From: Gammaproteobacteria bacterium
GTDB taxonomy: Bacteria; Pseudomonadota; Gammaproteobacteria; Steroidobacterales; GCA-2729495
Assembly (NCBI GenBank): GCA_020853135.1
Contig: JADYZO010000099.1
Coordinates: 1 to 45,336 of the forward strand
Length of the DNA: 45,336 bases
Reading direction: 5' to 3'
Positions 11,408-19,714 of this stretch are shown one piece after another. Each line of letters opens with the position of its first letter. The stretch's first letter is position 1. Both the position numbers and the translations under genes were made by a program. Below the pieces are notes generated by a model. The model had not been told where the DNA came from, made no database searches, and saw nothing but the letters and a program-made list of their open reading frames with translations.

Positions 11408-12169
11408 TCAGCGGGCATCCGCGCCGGGAGCCGCCAGGCCCGCCGCCGCGTAGAGCCCTGCTGCCTCGCGCGGGTTCAGCTCGGCGAAGCGCCCGCGCGG
11501 CAGGTGGCGCGGCAACCGCAACGGGCCGAAGCGCACGCGGATAAGCCGGCTGACCTGGCAACCGACCGCCTCCCACAGGCGCCTGACGATGCGGTTGCGC
11601 CCCTCGGCCACGCACACCCGGTACCAGCGGTTGGCCCCGCTGCCGCCCTCGGCATCGACCGAGGCAAAGCGCCCCGGTCCATCGTCGAGCTGGAGGCCCG
11701 CGCGCAGCAGATCGAGCACCTCCGGACTGACCGGGCCACGGATGCGCACGGCGTACTCCCGCTCGAGCCCGCCGGAGGGATGCATCAGGGCATTGGCGAG
11801 TTCACCGTCCGTGGTGAAGAGCAGCAGGCCCGAGGTGTCGATGTCGAGGCGCCCCACGCTGATCCAGCGGGCACCGGTGATCCGCGGCAGCGACTCGAAC
11901 ACCGTGGGGCGCCCCTGCGGATCGGTGCGCGTGCACACCTCCCCCACCGGCTTGTGGTAGAGCAGGACGCGCGGCTTGGGACGATGGCGCCGGGTGGCCT
12001 GGCGCAGGGGGCGGCCGTCCAGCGTGATGCGCTCCACGCCGCTGACCTTTTGGCCGGGTACCGCCGCCTTGCCATTGACCTGCAGGCGGCCGGCGGCAAT
12101 CCAGCCGTCGATCTCGCGGCGCGAACCGAGACCGGCTGCCGCGAGGAACTTCTGCAACCTCTCCGCCAT
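11408..12169 (-). CDS. rluB: 23S rRNA pseudouridine(2605) synthase
   Basis: Isomerises U2605 in the peptidyl-transferase region of 23S rRNA. The 253-residue protein begins with an S4 RNA-binding domain (RLQKFLAAAGLGSRREID, with LQVNG), followed by the RsuA-type synthase core. The catalytic Asp is in GRLDIDTSGLLLFTTDG (near 98-114). The motif GRNRIVRRLWEAVGCQVSRL (near 195) is diagnostic of the RluB/E/F/RsuA group. Length and position after scpB are those of RluB. The C-terminal tail is short and Ala/Gly rich. Start ATG at 12169. It is 32 bases downstream of scpB in the same transcript. Confidence 0.93.
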   Translation of the reverse strand: MAERLQKFLAAAGLGSRREIDGWIAAGRLQVNGKAAVPGQKVSGVERITLDGRPLRQATRRHRPKPRVLLYHKPVGEVCTRTDPQGRPTVFESLPRITGARWISVGRLDIDTSGLLLFTTDGELANALMHPSGGLEREYAVRIRGPVSPEVLDLLRAGLQLDDGPGRFASVDAEGGSGANRWYRVCVAEGRNRIVRRLWEAVGCQVSRLIRVRFGPLRLPRHLPRGRFAELNPREAAGLYAAAGLAAPGADAR

Positions 12170-12201
12170 GCAGGCCGGTCCGGTGCCGGGCCGCAGGCGG
12201 C

Positions 12202-12957
12202 TCAGCGGGCCTTCAGCGGGATGATGTCCGCCGACGGCGGCTCCCCGCCATCGCCAGGCAGCGCGGAGGCGGCGTCCGGAAGGCTGATGCGGGCCACGGC
12301 GATGGAAGCCACGGTGGCGGGTTCCTCCGGCAGATCCGGATCCAGTGGCCGCACCAGCGGTTCGGCACTGCCTGGCGCAAACTCGTCCGGAAACCCATCG
12401 GCCGGCAGCTCCAGCTGGGCAGTGGCCCGGTCCAGGTCGCGGATCTCGGCGAGCGGGGGCAGCTCCTCCAGCTGGCGCAGGCCGAAGTAATCGAGGAACT
12501 CCCGCGTGGTGCCGTACATGGCCGGCGTGCCGGGCACGTCGCGGTAACCCACCACACGGATCCAGCCACGCTCGAGCAGCGTGCGCATGATGTTGGTGGT
12601 CACGGCCACGCCGCGGACCTGCTCGACGTCACCCCGCGTCACGGGCTGGCGGTAGGCGACGATGGCCAGCGTCTCCATCAGCGCGCGGGAATAGCGCGGC
12701 GGGCGCTCCTCCCAGAGGCGCGCGAGCCACGGCGCCATGGCCGGGCGCACCTCGATGCGAAAGCCGCTGGCCACCTCGTTCACCGTCACGCCACGCCCGG
12801 CGTAGTCCGCCTGCAGCTCATCGAGGGCCGCGCGGATTTCACCACGCTCCGGTGCGCCCTCCTCGCCGAACAGCGCGCGCAGCTGCTCCAGCGTCAACGG
12901 CCTGCCGGCAGCCAGCAGGGCCGCCTCGATGACATGCTTGATCTGGCTCTTCTCCAT
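12202..12957 (-). CDS. scpB: Segregation and condensation protein B
   Basis: Kleisin-interacting subunit of the SMC-ScpAB complex that organises and segregates the chromosome. The 251-residue protein consists of two winged-helix domains (about 1-160). The most conserved stretch is SRALMETLAIVAYRQPVTRGDVEQVRG (split here as SRALMETLAIVAYR and PVTRGDVEQVRG), followed by YGTTREFLDYFGLRQLEELP. The acidic/proline C-terminal tail (about 175-251) is disordered and poorly conserved. It starts 6 bases after the scpA stop, so the subunits are made together. An scpA-scpB-rluB order is common in proteobacteria. Confidence 0.95.
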   Translation of the reverse strand: MEKSQIKHVIEAALLAAGRPLTLEQLRALFGEEGAPERGEIRAALDELQADYAGRGVTVNEVASGFRIEVRPAMAPWLARLWEERPPRYSRALMETLAIVAYRQPVTRGDVEQVRGVAVTTNIMRTLLERGWIRVVGYRDVPGTPAMYGTTREFLDYFGLRQLEELPPLAEIRDLDRATAQLELPADGFPDEFAPGSAEPLVRPLDPDLPEEPATVASIAVARISLPDAASALPGDGGEPPSADIIPLKAR

Positions 12958-12963
12958 GGGCAG

Positions 12964-13902
12964 TTACTCTGGGTTGTCATCGGCGGGGTCGGCCAGCCTC
13001 AGCGTGGCCGGCCCGGCGGTGGTGGCGAGGCGCACGTGGATGGGTGCGAAGGGTTCAGACTGGACGATCTCGATCAGCGATTCCTTGAGCAGCTCGAGCA
13101 GGGCCAGGAAGGTCACCGTGACCCCCATGCGCCCCTCGCTGACGTCGAACAGGCGGTGGAACTCCTCGAACCCACCCTCGCCGAGGCGGGTGAGCACCCC
13201 GGACATGCGCTGGCGCACCGAGAGCGGCTCGCGCTGGATGCGGTGGTGGGCGAACATCTCGGCCCGGCGCAGCACCTCGTGGAAGGCGAGGAGCATCTCC
13301 CGGAGCGTGAGGTCGGGGAGTTTCACCGCCAGCGGCTTCTCCACGATCCCGGCGCTGGCCTGGTGGACGTCGCGCTCCAGCCGCGGCATCTGCTCCAGGG
13401 CCTCGGCAGCCTCCTTGAAACGCTCGTACTCCTGCAGCCGGCGCACCAGTTCGGCGCGCGGGTCGGCCTCCTCCTCACCGGCCGACTCCGGCCGTGGCAG
13501 CAGCATCCGCGACTTGATCTCGGCCAGCATGGCCGCCATGAGCAGGTATTCGCCGGCCAGCTCCAGCTGCAGATCCTTCATCACGTCGATGTAGTTGACG
13601 TACTGGCGGGTGATCTCGGCGATGGGGATGTCGAGGATGTCGAGGTTCTGGCGCCGGATCAGGTAGAGCAGCAGGTCGAGCGGTCCCTCGAAGGCCTCGA
13701 GGAAGACCTCGAGCGCATAAGGCGGGATGTACAGGTCCCGCGGCAGCTCGGTGACCGGCTGGCCCTCGACGACGGCAAACGGCATCTCGCCCTGGGCGGG
13801 CTGGCTGCCCGCCGCTTGCTCCGGCACGAAAGCCCCGGCAGGCCCGACCGTGTTGTCGACCACCGTCGCCGGTGCCTCTCCTGCCGCCTCGCCCATCGAC
13901 AT
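12964..13902 (-). CDS. scpA: Segregation and condensation protein A (kleisin)
   Basis: Kleisin that bridges the two SMC heads and binds ScpB. After a low-complexity N-terminal 50 residues, the ScpA core begins with FEGPLDLLLYLIRRQNLDI and continues with ITRQYVNYIDVMKDLQLELAGEYLLMAA (two adjacent stretches). It ends in a C-terminal winged helix (VTVTFLALLELLKESLIEIVQ). The ATG at 13902 is chosen because GGCGG lies 6 bases upstream. A TTG at 13908 overlaps the upstream protease stop codon, and another ATG lies at 13896. The first 50 residues vary freely in the family. Co-transcribed with scpB. Confidence 0.94.
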   Translation of the reverse strand: MSMGEAAGEAPATVVDNTVGPAGAFVPEQAAGSQPAQGEMPFAVVEGQPVTELPRDLYIPPYALEVFLEAFEGPLDLLLYLIRRQNLDILDIPIAEITRQYVNYIDVMKDLQLELAGEYLLMAAMLAEIKSRMLLPRPESAGEEEADPRAELVRRLQEYERFKEAAEALEQMPRLERDVHQASAGIVEKPLAVKLPDLTLREMLLAFHEVLRRAEMFAHHRIQREPLSVRQRMSGVLTRLGEGGFEEFHRLFDVSEGRMGVTVTFLALLELLKESLIEIVQSEPFAPIHVRLATTAGPATLRLADPADDNPE

Positions 13903-13904
13903 CC

Positions 13905-14576
13905 TCAACCGCCTTTCACGCCGGCCAGCAGGAAGACCAGTTCCCGGGCGACCAGGAACAGCGGCCCCAGAACCCGGTTGAGCACGCCAGCAACCAGCAA
14001 TCCGACCACGATTATAAGACCGTAGGGTTCGATGGCATCGAGCCGGCGCCCGATGGACTCGGGCACCAGCCCGCGCAGCACGCGGCCACCGTCGAGGGGT
14101 GGCACAGGAAGTAGGTTAAAAATACCGAGCAAGACATTGAATGAGATACCGAGGCTGGCCATCTGCACCAGGAAATCACCCGCCACGGGCAGCGTCTCCA
14201 TCAGGCCGGCGGCCAGGCGCAGCACCAGCGCCCAGCCCAGCGCCATGAGCAGGTTCGCGCCCGGCCCCGCGGCCGCGACGGCGATCATGGCCCGCTTCGG
14301 CTCGCGCATGGCGCGCGGGTTGATCGGCACCGGCTTGGCCCAGCCGAAGAGCAGTCCGCCCAGCCACAGGGTCAGCAGCGGCACCACCACGGTGCCCATC
14401 GGGTCGATGTGGCGCAGCGGATTGAGGCTGAGGCGCCCGAGCATCTCGGCGGTGCGATCGCCATGGCGGCGCGCCATCCAGCCGTGCGCCACCTCGTGCA
14501 GGGTGATGGCGAAGACCACCGGGATGGCGCCCACGGCGATCATCCGGATGAAGTCCGCGGTGCTGCCAGCGCCCAT
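13905..14576 (-). CDS. Site-2 protease family (M50) membrane metalloprotease
   Basis: Integral membrane zinc protease of 223 residues. The zinc-binding HEVAHG motif lies in a membrane segment at about 27-32, and the distal metal-ligand motif NLLPVPPLDGGRV at about 155-167. Around five to six hydrophobic segments are visible. It belongs to the small, PDZ-less group that commonly sits upstream of scpA and near rluB. Substrates are unknown, and it is not RseP, which has PDZ domains. The stop codon lies within the scpA ribosome binding region, so expression of the two is probably coupled. Upstream lies yciO on the same strand, 32 bases away. Confidence 0.92.
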   Translation of the reverse strand: MGAGSTADFIRMIAVGAIPVVFAITLHEVAHGWMARRHGDRTAEMLGRLSLNPLRHIDPMGTVVVPLLTLWLGGLLFGWAKPVPINPRAMREPKRAMIAVAAAGPGANLLMALGWALVLRLAAGLMETLPVAGDFLVQMASLGISFNVLLGIFNLLPVPPLDGGRVLRGLVPESIGRRLDAIEPYGLIIVVGLLVAGVLNRVLGPLFLVARELVFLLAGVKGG

Positions 14577-14608
14577 CGGTGGATTATACGGACCGGTGCC
14601 GGCGCCGG

Positions 14609-15229
14609 TCAGGCGAATGCCGCGACGTCGCCACGGCCCTCGCGCAGCACGCGCGGAAAGCCTGCGGTCAGGTCGATGACCGAGGTCGGCTCGATGCTGC
14701 AGTTGCCGCTCTCGATCAGCAGGTCCACCTGGCCACGCAGGCGGGCGTGGATCTGCTCCGGGTCGTTGAGGGGGATCGCGTCGTCGGGGAGGATGAGCGT
14801 GGAACTCATGAGGGGCTCGCCCAGTGCCCCGACGATGGCCAGCGGCACCGGGTGGGCGGGCACCCGGATACCGATGGTGCGGCGCTTGGGATTCTGCAGC
14901 CGGCGCGGCACCTCGCGCGTGGCGGTGAGGATGAAGGTGTAGGGGCCGGGCGTATGGGCGCGCAGCAGCCGATAGGCCCAGTCCTCGACCCGGGCGTAGG
15001 TGGCGATCTCGGACAGGTCCCGGCAGACGAGCGTGAAGTTGTGGTCCCTGCCCGTCTGGCGCAGGCGCTCGATCCGCGCCACGGCATCGCGTGCGCCCAT
15101 CTGGCAGCCAAAGGCATAGCAGGAATCCGTGGGGTACACCATCAGGCCGCCGTCACGCAGGATGTCGACGGCCTGCTGCACCAGCCGGCGCTGCGGGTTG
15201 TCGGCATGCAGGGTGAAGCGCTGGGTCAT
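14609..15229 (-). CDS. yciO: YciO/Sua5-family threonylcarbamoyl-AMP synthase-like protein
   Basis: 206-residue single-domain YrdC-fold protein. The start TQRFTLHADNPQRRLVQQAV and the YPTDSCYAFGCQMG motif closely follow E. coli YciO. KRRTIGIRVPAHPV (nucleotide-binding) and the C-terminal VLREGRGDV are also family features. Relatives TsaC and Sua5 make threonylcarbamoyl-adenylate for tRNA t6A. YciO itself has an unclear role, and E. coli YciO is reported as a weak or secondary enzyme. An ATG at 15238 would add three residues. The gene lies next to the M50 protease and the scpA-scpB-rluB block, as in many gammaproteobacteria. Confidence 0.92.
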   Translation of the reverse strand: MTQRFTLHADNPQRRLVQQAVDILRDGGLMVYPTDSCYAFGCQMGARDAVARIERLRQTGRDHNFTLVCRDLSEIATYARVEDWAYRLLRAHTPGPYTFILTATREVPRRLQNPKRRTIGIRVPAHPVPLAIVGALGEPLMSSTLILPDDAIPLNDPEQIHARLRGQVDLLIESGNCSIEPTSVIDLTAGFPRVLREGRGDVAAFA

Positions 15230-15276
15230 GGCCGCCATTCTAGTAAGCACGGGCGGCCGGCGTCCGGGAATTTCGC

Positions 15277-15282
15277 TATCAT
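15277..15282 (+). promoter_or_regulatory. Candidate -10 box (TATCAT) for septation protein A
   Basis: TATCAT matches the sigma-70 -10 consensus at five of six positions. It lies in the A/T-richer part of the 78-base spacer between the divergent yciO and septation protein genes, 25 bases before the ATG at 15308. No good -35 box is seen at the right distance, so this rests on the -10 alone. Confidence 0.3.
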
Positions 15283-15307
15283 CTGCGCCATTCCAACGGC
15301 CTTCCCC

Positions 15308-15856
15308 ATGCAAGCACTCGTCGACCTCCTGCCCGTCGTCCTTTTCTACGTCGCCTACAAGTTCAGCGACTTTCGCACCGCCATCGCCGTGATGATGGTG
15401 GCGATGACGGCGCAGGTGGCGCTGACCTGGCTGATCACCCGCACCGTCCACCGCATGACGCTGATCTCGGCTGCGCTGGTGGTCGGGCTCGGCGCCATCA
15501 GCCTGCTGCTGCACAATGAGCTGGTCTTCAAGTGGAAGCCCACCATCCTGTTCTGGATCTTCGCCATCGTCTTCCTCGGCAGCCAGTACCTCGGCGCCAG
15601 GCCGCTTGCCCAGCGCTTCATGGAATCCGCCAGCCAGGGCGGGATCAGCGTCCCCGCCCGTGACTGGCGCGTGCTCAACCTCATGTGGGTCGGCTTCTTC
15701 ACGGTGGTCGGCGCGCTCAACCTCTGGGTGGCCTACAGCTTCCCGGAGGGTGTCTGGGTGAACTTCAAGCTGTTCGGTCTGACCGGCCTGACGCTGGTCT
15801 TCGCGCTGGCGCAGGCCTTCTGGCTGTCCCGCCACGAGGCGCCAGGCGGGAGCTGA
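15308..15856 (+). CDS. yciB: Inner membrane-spanning protein YciB / septation protein A
   Basis: Polytopic inner-membrane protein of 182 residues with five to six hydrophobic segments. The N-terminus [19 protein letters not shown] and the internal [18 protein letters not shown] and [15 protein letters not shown] are signatures of the IspZ/YciB family. The family is implicated in cell-envelope synthesis and septation (E. coli YciB, Shigella IspA), with no enzymatic activity established. The ATG at 15308 is supported by alignment, although the frame is open further upstream. Its stop overlaps the first base of the YciI-like start (TGATG). Confidence 0.95.
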   Translation: MQALVDLLPVVLFYVAYKFSDFRTAIAVMMVAMTAQVALTWLITRTVHRMTLISAALVVGLGAISLLLHNELVFKWKPTILFWIFAIVFLGSQYLGARPLAQRFMESASQGGISVPARDWRVLNLMWVGFFTVVGALNLWVAYSFPEGVWVNFKLFGLTGLTLVFALAQAFWLSRHEAPGGS

Positions 15857-16158
15857 TGATGCTGTACGCGATCATCTCCGAAGACGTGCCCGACAGCCTG
15901 GCGCGGCGCCGGCAGGCCCGACCGGCCCACCTGCAGCGCCTCGGGGAGCTGCGCGATGCGGGCCGCCTGCTGCTCGCCGGGCCCCACCCGGCAGTCGATG
16001 CACCGGACCCGGGGCCGGCAGGCTTCACCGGCAGCCTCGTCGTCGCCGAGTTCGACTCGCTCGCCGAGGCGCAGGACTGGGCAGATCACGATCCCTACTG
16101 CGCGGCCGGGGTGTATGCGCGGGTCACCGTCAAGCCGTTCCGGCAGGTGCTGCCATGA
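15856..16158 (+). CDS. YciI-like protein
   Basis: Small cytoplasmic protein of 100 residues of the YCII/dimeric alpha-beta barrel family. It begins [18 protein letters not shown] and contains the conserved [21 protein letters not shown] segment (two adjoining pieces) with a His. Asp/His residues in [10 protein letters not shown] resemble the proposed active site of YciI. Some relatives are dehalogenase-like, but YciI function is unknown. Two ATG codons in tandem (15856, 15859) make the exact start uncertain. The 3' end overlaps the BolA-like gene by 4 bases. The yciB-yciI-bolA order is typical of Xanthomonas-like genomes. Confidence 0.9.
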   Translation: MMLYAIISEDVPDSLARRRQARPAHLQRLGELRDAGRLLLAGPHPAVDAPDPGPAGFTGSLVVAEFDSLAEAQDWADHDPYCAAGVYARVTVKPFRQVLP

Positions 16159-16442
16159 CGCCGGGCGAGCGCAGCACCGCCATCCGGACGCGGATCGACG
16201 CAAGCCTGCAGCCGCTCGAACTCGATATCACTGACGAGAGCCATCTGCACGCCGGCCATGCGGGTGCCCGTGATGGCCGCGGACATTTCCGCGTGCGGGT
16301 GATCAGCGAGCGCTTCACCGGACTCGGCACCCTGCAGCGCCACCGGCTGGTCTACGCCGCGCTGGGCGACCTGATGCAGTCCGACATCCACGCGCTGACC
16401 GTCGCGGCCCTCACGGCTGCCGAAGCCCGGCAACGGCGCTGA
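16155..16442 (+). CDS. bolA: BolA-family protein
   Basis: 95-residue BolA/IbaG-type protein. Members bind monothiol glutaredoxins and [2Fe-2S] clusters, and canonical BolA also acts as a transcription factor in the general stress response. A class II KH-like fold is predicted. Visible conserved parts are [11 protein letters not shown] (with the conserved His pair), [20 protein letters not shown] and [12 protein letters not shown]. The His-containing helix [12 protein letters not shown] at the C-terminus matches canonical BolA rather than IbaG. Its last 32 bases overlap the convergent membrane-protein gene on the other strand. Confidence 0.9.
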   Translation: MTPGERSTAIRTRIDASLQPLELDITDESHLHAGHAGARDGRGHFRVRVISERFTGLGTLQRHRLVYAALGDLMQSDIHALTVAALTAAEARQRR

Positions 16443-17235
16443 CGGCAGCCCCCGCCGGCACCTCGCCGGGCCGCACGATGCCGAGCCAGGCGGCGGCGGC
16501 CAGCAGCAGCCAGCCCGCCAGCATCAGCGGCAGGACGGCGTTCAGCCGGGCCACCGCCACTTCCGCCGCCACCGGCGCCGGCTCCGCAGCCCCTGGCCCG
16601 CCCGCAGGCACCAGGGCAGGCCACGCGACACGCACGCGCAGCCCGAGCACCATCAAAGCGGCGAACAGCAGCAGCTTCACGCCCACGTAGGGCGCGGGCG
16701 CCAGCCGGCCGGTGGACCAGGACCAGGCCACCGACAGCGGCACCGCCACGATCAGCAGCCGGCGCAGGCCCTCCTCCAGGCGTCCGGCGACAGCGCCTGC
16801 CCGATGGTCTGCCGCCAGATGCGCCAGGAGCACGAGCCCCAGCCAGGCGGGGCCGATGGCCACGATGCCCGCCATCTGCCACCACGGGTGCCCGATGCCG
16901 ACGTATTCGGTCAGGATGCCGCCCACCGTCAGCATCAGGCTCGCGGCGAGTCGCGGCGCCAGGTCGATGCTGCGCGCCAGTCCCAGCGTGCGCCAGCGCT
17001 GCGCCGGCAGCAGGTCCGCGCGGGCAGCGGCCCGCACCGCGAGCACCACGCCGAGGTCGGCTCCCAGCCAGAACACGAACAGGATCAGGTGGGCGAAGGT
17101 CCACAGCCGCTGCGGCGTGATCCCCGGCCCGGCGCGTCCGGTGAGCGCCGCCGCCAGCGCAGCGGCCGGCAACAGCACGACCAGCCCCAGCAGCAGGCTG
17201 CCGGTGGCGCGACGCCCATGGGCCGGAGGGCGCAT
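16411..17235 (-). CDS. Conserved integral membrane protein, possibly CopD/DUF2269-like
   Basis: 274-residue protein with seven to eight hydrophobic segments and few polar loops. A His in FAHLILFVFWLGADLGVVLA (about 49-68) and Arg/His residues near the membrane resemble CopD or DUF2269 haem/copper-type membrane proteins, but I cannot assign a family with certainty. The start ATG is two bases after the ispA stop, so it is co-transcribed with the HMG-CoA synthase/ispA run. The Ala/Pro-rich loop around 215-230 is variable. The 3' end overlaps bolA by 32 bases in convergent orientation. Function unknown; its operon position suggests a role linked to prenyl or quinone metabolism (inference). Confidence 0.7.
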   Translation of the reverse strand: MRPPAHGRRATGSLLLGLVVLLPAAALAAALTGRAGPGITPQRLWTFAHLILFVFWLGADLGVVLAVRAAARADLLPAQRWRTLGLARSIDLAPRLAASLMLTVGGILTEYVGIGHPWWQMAGIVAIGPAWLGLVLLAHLAADHRAGAVAGRLEEGLRRLLIVAVPLSVAWSWSTGRLAPAPYVGVKLLLFAALMVLGLRVRVAWPALVPAGGPGAAEPAPVAAEVAVARLNAVLPLMLAGWLLLAAAAWLGIVRPGEVPAGAAVSAVAGLRQP

Positions 17236-17237
17236 GG

Positions 17238-18134
17238 TCAGGCAGGATCCGGCGGGCGCAGCGTCGTCTCGCAGAGCCAGCGCAGGAACCCGGCTTGCGC
17301 GCCCCAGGGCGCCAGCGCCCCGCTGGCCTCGGCCCGCAACGCCTCCAGGCGCCGGCGCGCGGCCTGCGGGCCCAGCAGCGCAGCCAGGGTCGTCTTGCGG
17401 TTGCGCCGGTCGCTGCCCTGGGGCTTGCCGCTCACGGCGGCCGGCATTTCGATGTCGAGCAGGTCGTCGACCAGCTGGAAGGCCAGGCCATAGGCGCGGG
17501 CGAACCGCCGTGCCGCCTCCAGCCAGCCTGGCCCGGGATCGGACCGCAGGCGGCAGGGCATGAGCACCGCGGCTTCCAGCAGGCGCCCGGTCTTGAGCCA
17601 GCAGATGGCCTCGGCCCGGTCAGGGTCGACGGCCTGCCCGCTCGCCTCCATGTCCATGGCCTGTCCGCCAGCCATCCCCGCAGAGCCACTGGCGGCGGCC
17701 AGGTCCAGCACCAGCGCCCGCCGTGCCTGTTCCGGCACGCCGAGCGCATCGTCCGTCGCCAGGATCAGGTAGGCGTGCGCCTGCAGGGCGTCGCCGACGA
17801 GGATGGCGGTCGCCACGTCGAAGGCGACGTGGGTCGTCGGGCGACCGCGCCGCAGCTCATCGTTGTCGAGGGCCGGCAGGTCATCGTGCACCAGCGAATA
17901 GGCATGCACGATCTCGAGTGCCGCCGCGATGCCGTCCACCCGCTCGGGCGCGACGCCCAGCCACAGGGCCGAGGCATAGGCGAGCAGCGGGCGCAGCCGC
18001 TTGCCGCCACCCATGACGGCATAGCGGATCGCCGTGTGCAGGCGCTCGGGGTGGGTGCTGGGCGCAGGCAGCCAGCGTTCCAGTGCGGCATCGGCCCGCG
18101 CCCGGAACTGCTGCGCCAGATCCACGGGGACCAT
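17238..18134 (-). CDS. ispA: Short-chain polyprenyl diphosphate synthase (farnesyl/geranyl diphosphate synthase)
   Basis: Condenses IPP with DMAPP/GPP to make farnesyl diphosphate. The 298-residue protein contains GGGKRLRPLL (about 40), the first Asp-rich motif in VHDDLPALDNDELRRGRPTTH (two pieces; near 84-104), and the second Asp-rich motif VDDLLD near 223. Two residues between the first Asp pair and the third Asp, as in the bacterial insertion DDLPALD, indicate an IspA-type enzyme. The ATG at 18134 matches E. coli length (299); the open frame extends further, through a (GGTCCGCGG)2-like tandem. Here it lacks the usual xseB and dxs partners and follows HMG-CoA synthase by 55 bases. Confidence 0.93.
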   Translation of the reverse strand: MVPVDLAQQFRARADAALERWLPAPSTHPERLHTAIRYAVMGGGKRLRPLLAYASALWLGVAPERVDGIAAALEIVHAYSLVHDDLPALDNDELRRGRPTTHVAFDVATAILVGDALQAHAYLILATDDALGVPEQARRALVLDLAAASGSAGMAGGQAMDMEASGQAVDPDRAEAICWLKTGRLLEAAVLMPCRLRSDPGPGWLEAARRFARAYGLAFQLVDDLLDIEMPAAVSGKPQGSDRRNRKTTLAALLGPQAARRRLEALRAEASGALAPWGAQAGFLRWLCETTLRPPDPA

Positions 18135-18189
18135 GGGGTCCGCGGGGTCCGCGGAACCCGCGCCGGGAACAGCCGGGCGGCACGCAGCG

Positions 18190-19647
18190 TCAGCGGATGT
18201 AGCGATAGTATTCAATGCCCTCGTCGGCGTAGTCCGCCGCACTGCTGCTGCCCACGCGCTCGATCACGAATTCCTCGCGCAGGGGCGGCGGCTGCGGGCC
18301 GCTGCCGGTCCTGTGCAGGGACACATACTCCTCCCGGCTGAGGTCGGCTGCGGGCAGCAGCGCCGCCGCGAAGCCGATGCGCGCCGCAGCGGCCCGCCAG
18401 CCCGGCGCAACGCGCATCGGGACCGCCTCGGCGGCATCGCCGCTGCCGTAGCCTAGCGCCAGCATCTCCTGGCCGGCCAGATCCAGGTCACCGTGCAGGG
18501 CTTCCTCGAGCCCGGCAGCCACCCATGCCGGCAGGGACGCCGAGTACAGGTTGCCGAGTTCACGCATCTGCTGCGCACCGAGACGCAGCTTCGCGGCCAC
18601 GGCCTCCTGGTAGGCAGGCTGGTCGCGGAATTCGCGCAGCAGCCGCATGGTCAGCGGCCAGGGATCGCGCTCGAGGCCGCCCTCCAGCACCAGCGCCAGG
18701 ATGTCGGGAACGGTGCGCATCTCCGCCAGCACCCGGTCCTTGTCGAGGCCGGCGGCCGCGCAATAGCCGGCCAGCTCCGTGTATCCGGCCACGCCATCAT
18801 CGGCCAGCCCGGCAAGATAGCTGAAGGCGAGCGAGTTCAGCGGCATGCGTTCGTAGGGCCGGTGCATGAACACGGCGCGCACGGCACGCAGGTGCTCCCG
18901 CGGCTGGCGGCCCATCCGCCGCCACATCTCCCGCATGGCCTGCAGGACCTGGTCGAGATAGCAGGTGGTCGAATACCGGCCGTTGAAGACCGGTGTCTCG
19001 CGGAAACTCGCGCCCCCGGGACCCATGCGCAGCATGGGCTTGCGGAAGTCGATGGCGCGATAGGCCGAGGCGCTGCCACAGGCCGCCAGGTCCACCTCCA
19101 GGAGCGCGGGCCGCTTCTCCAGCAGCATCGCCACGGCGCCCGCGCCCTGCGTGGGCTCCCCGGAACTGCCGAGGTCGTACTTGGCGACATCCGCACTGAC
19201 GACGATCGCCACCGGCTCGCCCGGCTCCGTCGCCAGGAACCGCAACGCGTTCTTCATCGCGTACATGCCGCCCAGGCAGGCGTGCTTGAACTCCGGCACC
19301 TCGCAGTTGCGGCTCAGCGGCCGCATGCCCCGCTGGCGCAGGGCATCATCGAGCATGCCGCGGATGATCACCGCGCCGGCGGAGTTGTCCGTGCTCGACT
19401 CCGTGCCGAGCGCGAGGAACCGCACCCGGCCGGGATCGACATCGTACTGGTCCATCAGCCGCAGGACGGCGGTGGCCGCCATCGTGTAGACGCCCTGCCC
19501 TGGGCCCGGCAACCGGAAGCCCGTGCCCACCACCGAGCCCACCTTCGCCCAGGCGGTGCCGGTCCAGTCACACCACTGGCGCAGGTCCACGCGATACGGG
19601 GGCAGGTAGAGCGCGAGGCCGGAGATTCCGACAGTATCGATGCTCAT
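18190..19647 (-). CDS. Hydroxymethylglutaryl-CoA synthase family protein
   Basis: Thiolase-fold enzyme of 485 residues. HMG-CoA synthases condense acetyl-CoA (or acetyl-ACP) with acetoacetyl groups. Visible features: catalytic-type Glu83 in GTESSTDNSAG, nucleophile Cys124 in EFKHACLGGMYAM, GEPTQGAGAVAML (165-176), the diagnostic NGRYSTTCYLDQ (223-234), His263 in FMHRPYERMPLNSLAFSYL, GNLYSASLPAW near 425 and YGSG near 449. Length is longer than bacterial MvaS (about 390). It could serve the mevalonate route, or beta-branching as in PksG-type enzymes; no thiolase, HMG-CoA reductase, mevalonate kinase or ACP lies nearby. It sits between the nitronate monooxygenase-like gene (67 bases upstream) and ispA. 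Confidence 0.88.
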   Translation of the reverse strand: MSIDTVGISGLALYLPPYRVDLRQWCDWTGTAWAKVGSVVGTGFRLPGPGQGVYTMAATAVLRLMDQYDVDPGRVRFLALGTESSTDNSAGAVIIRGMLDDALRQRGMRPLSRNCEVPEFKHACLGGMYAMKNALRFLATEPGEPVAIVVSADVAKYDLGSSGEPTQGAGAVAMLLEKRPALLEVDLAACGSASAYRAIDFRKPMLRMGPGGASFRETPVFNGRYSTTCYLDQVLQAMREMWRRMGRQPREHLRAVRAVFMHRPYERMPLNSLAFSYLAGLADDGVAGYTELAGYCAAAGLDKDRVLAEMRTVPDILALVLEGGLERDPWPLTMRLLREFRDQPAYQEAVAAKLRLGAQQMRELGNLYSASLPAWVAAGLEEALHGDLDLAGQEMLALGYGSGDAAEAVPMRVAPGWRAAAARIGFAAALLPAADLSREEYVSLHRTGSGPQPPPLREEFVIERVGSSSAADYADEGIEYYRYIR

Positions 19648-19714
19648 GGCGTGGCGACGGCGGTTCAGGCCCCGGGAACTGCCGCCTGGCGGCTTGCGCA
19701 AGGACGGCCGGGCA

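Noticed and set aside
17238..18134. Altered Asp-rich motif in IspA suggesting a non-functional enzyme
   Set aside because: DDLPALD and DDLLD are normal for bacterial IspA; nothing unusual in the active site.
18137..18157. GGTCCGCGG tandem near the ispA start as an operator
   Set aside because: Two copies of a G/C-rich nonamer are likely by chance here, and no promoter elements adjoin them.
18190..19647. HMG-CoA synthase gene as a ketoacyl-ACP synthase III
   Set aside because: The GEPTQGAGAVAML and NGRYSTTCYLDQ motifs and the length are specific to HMG-CoA synthases.
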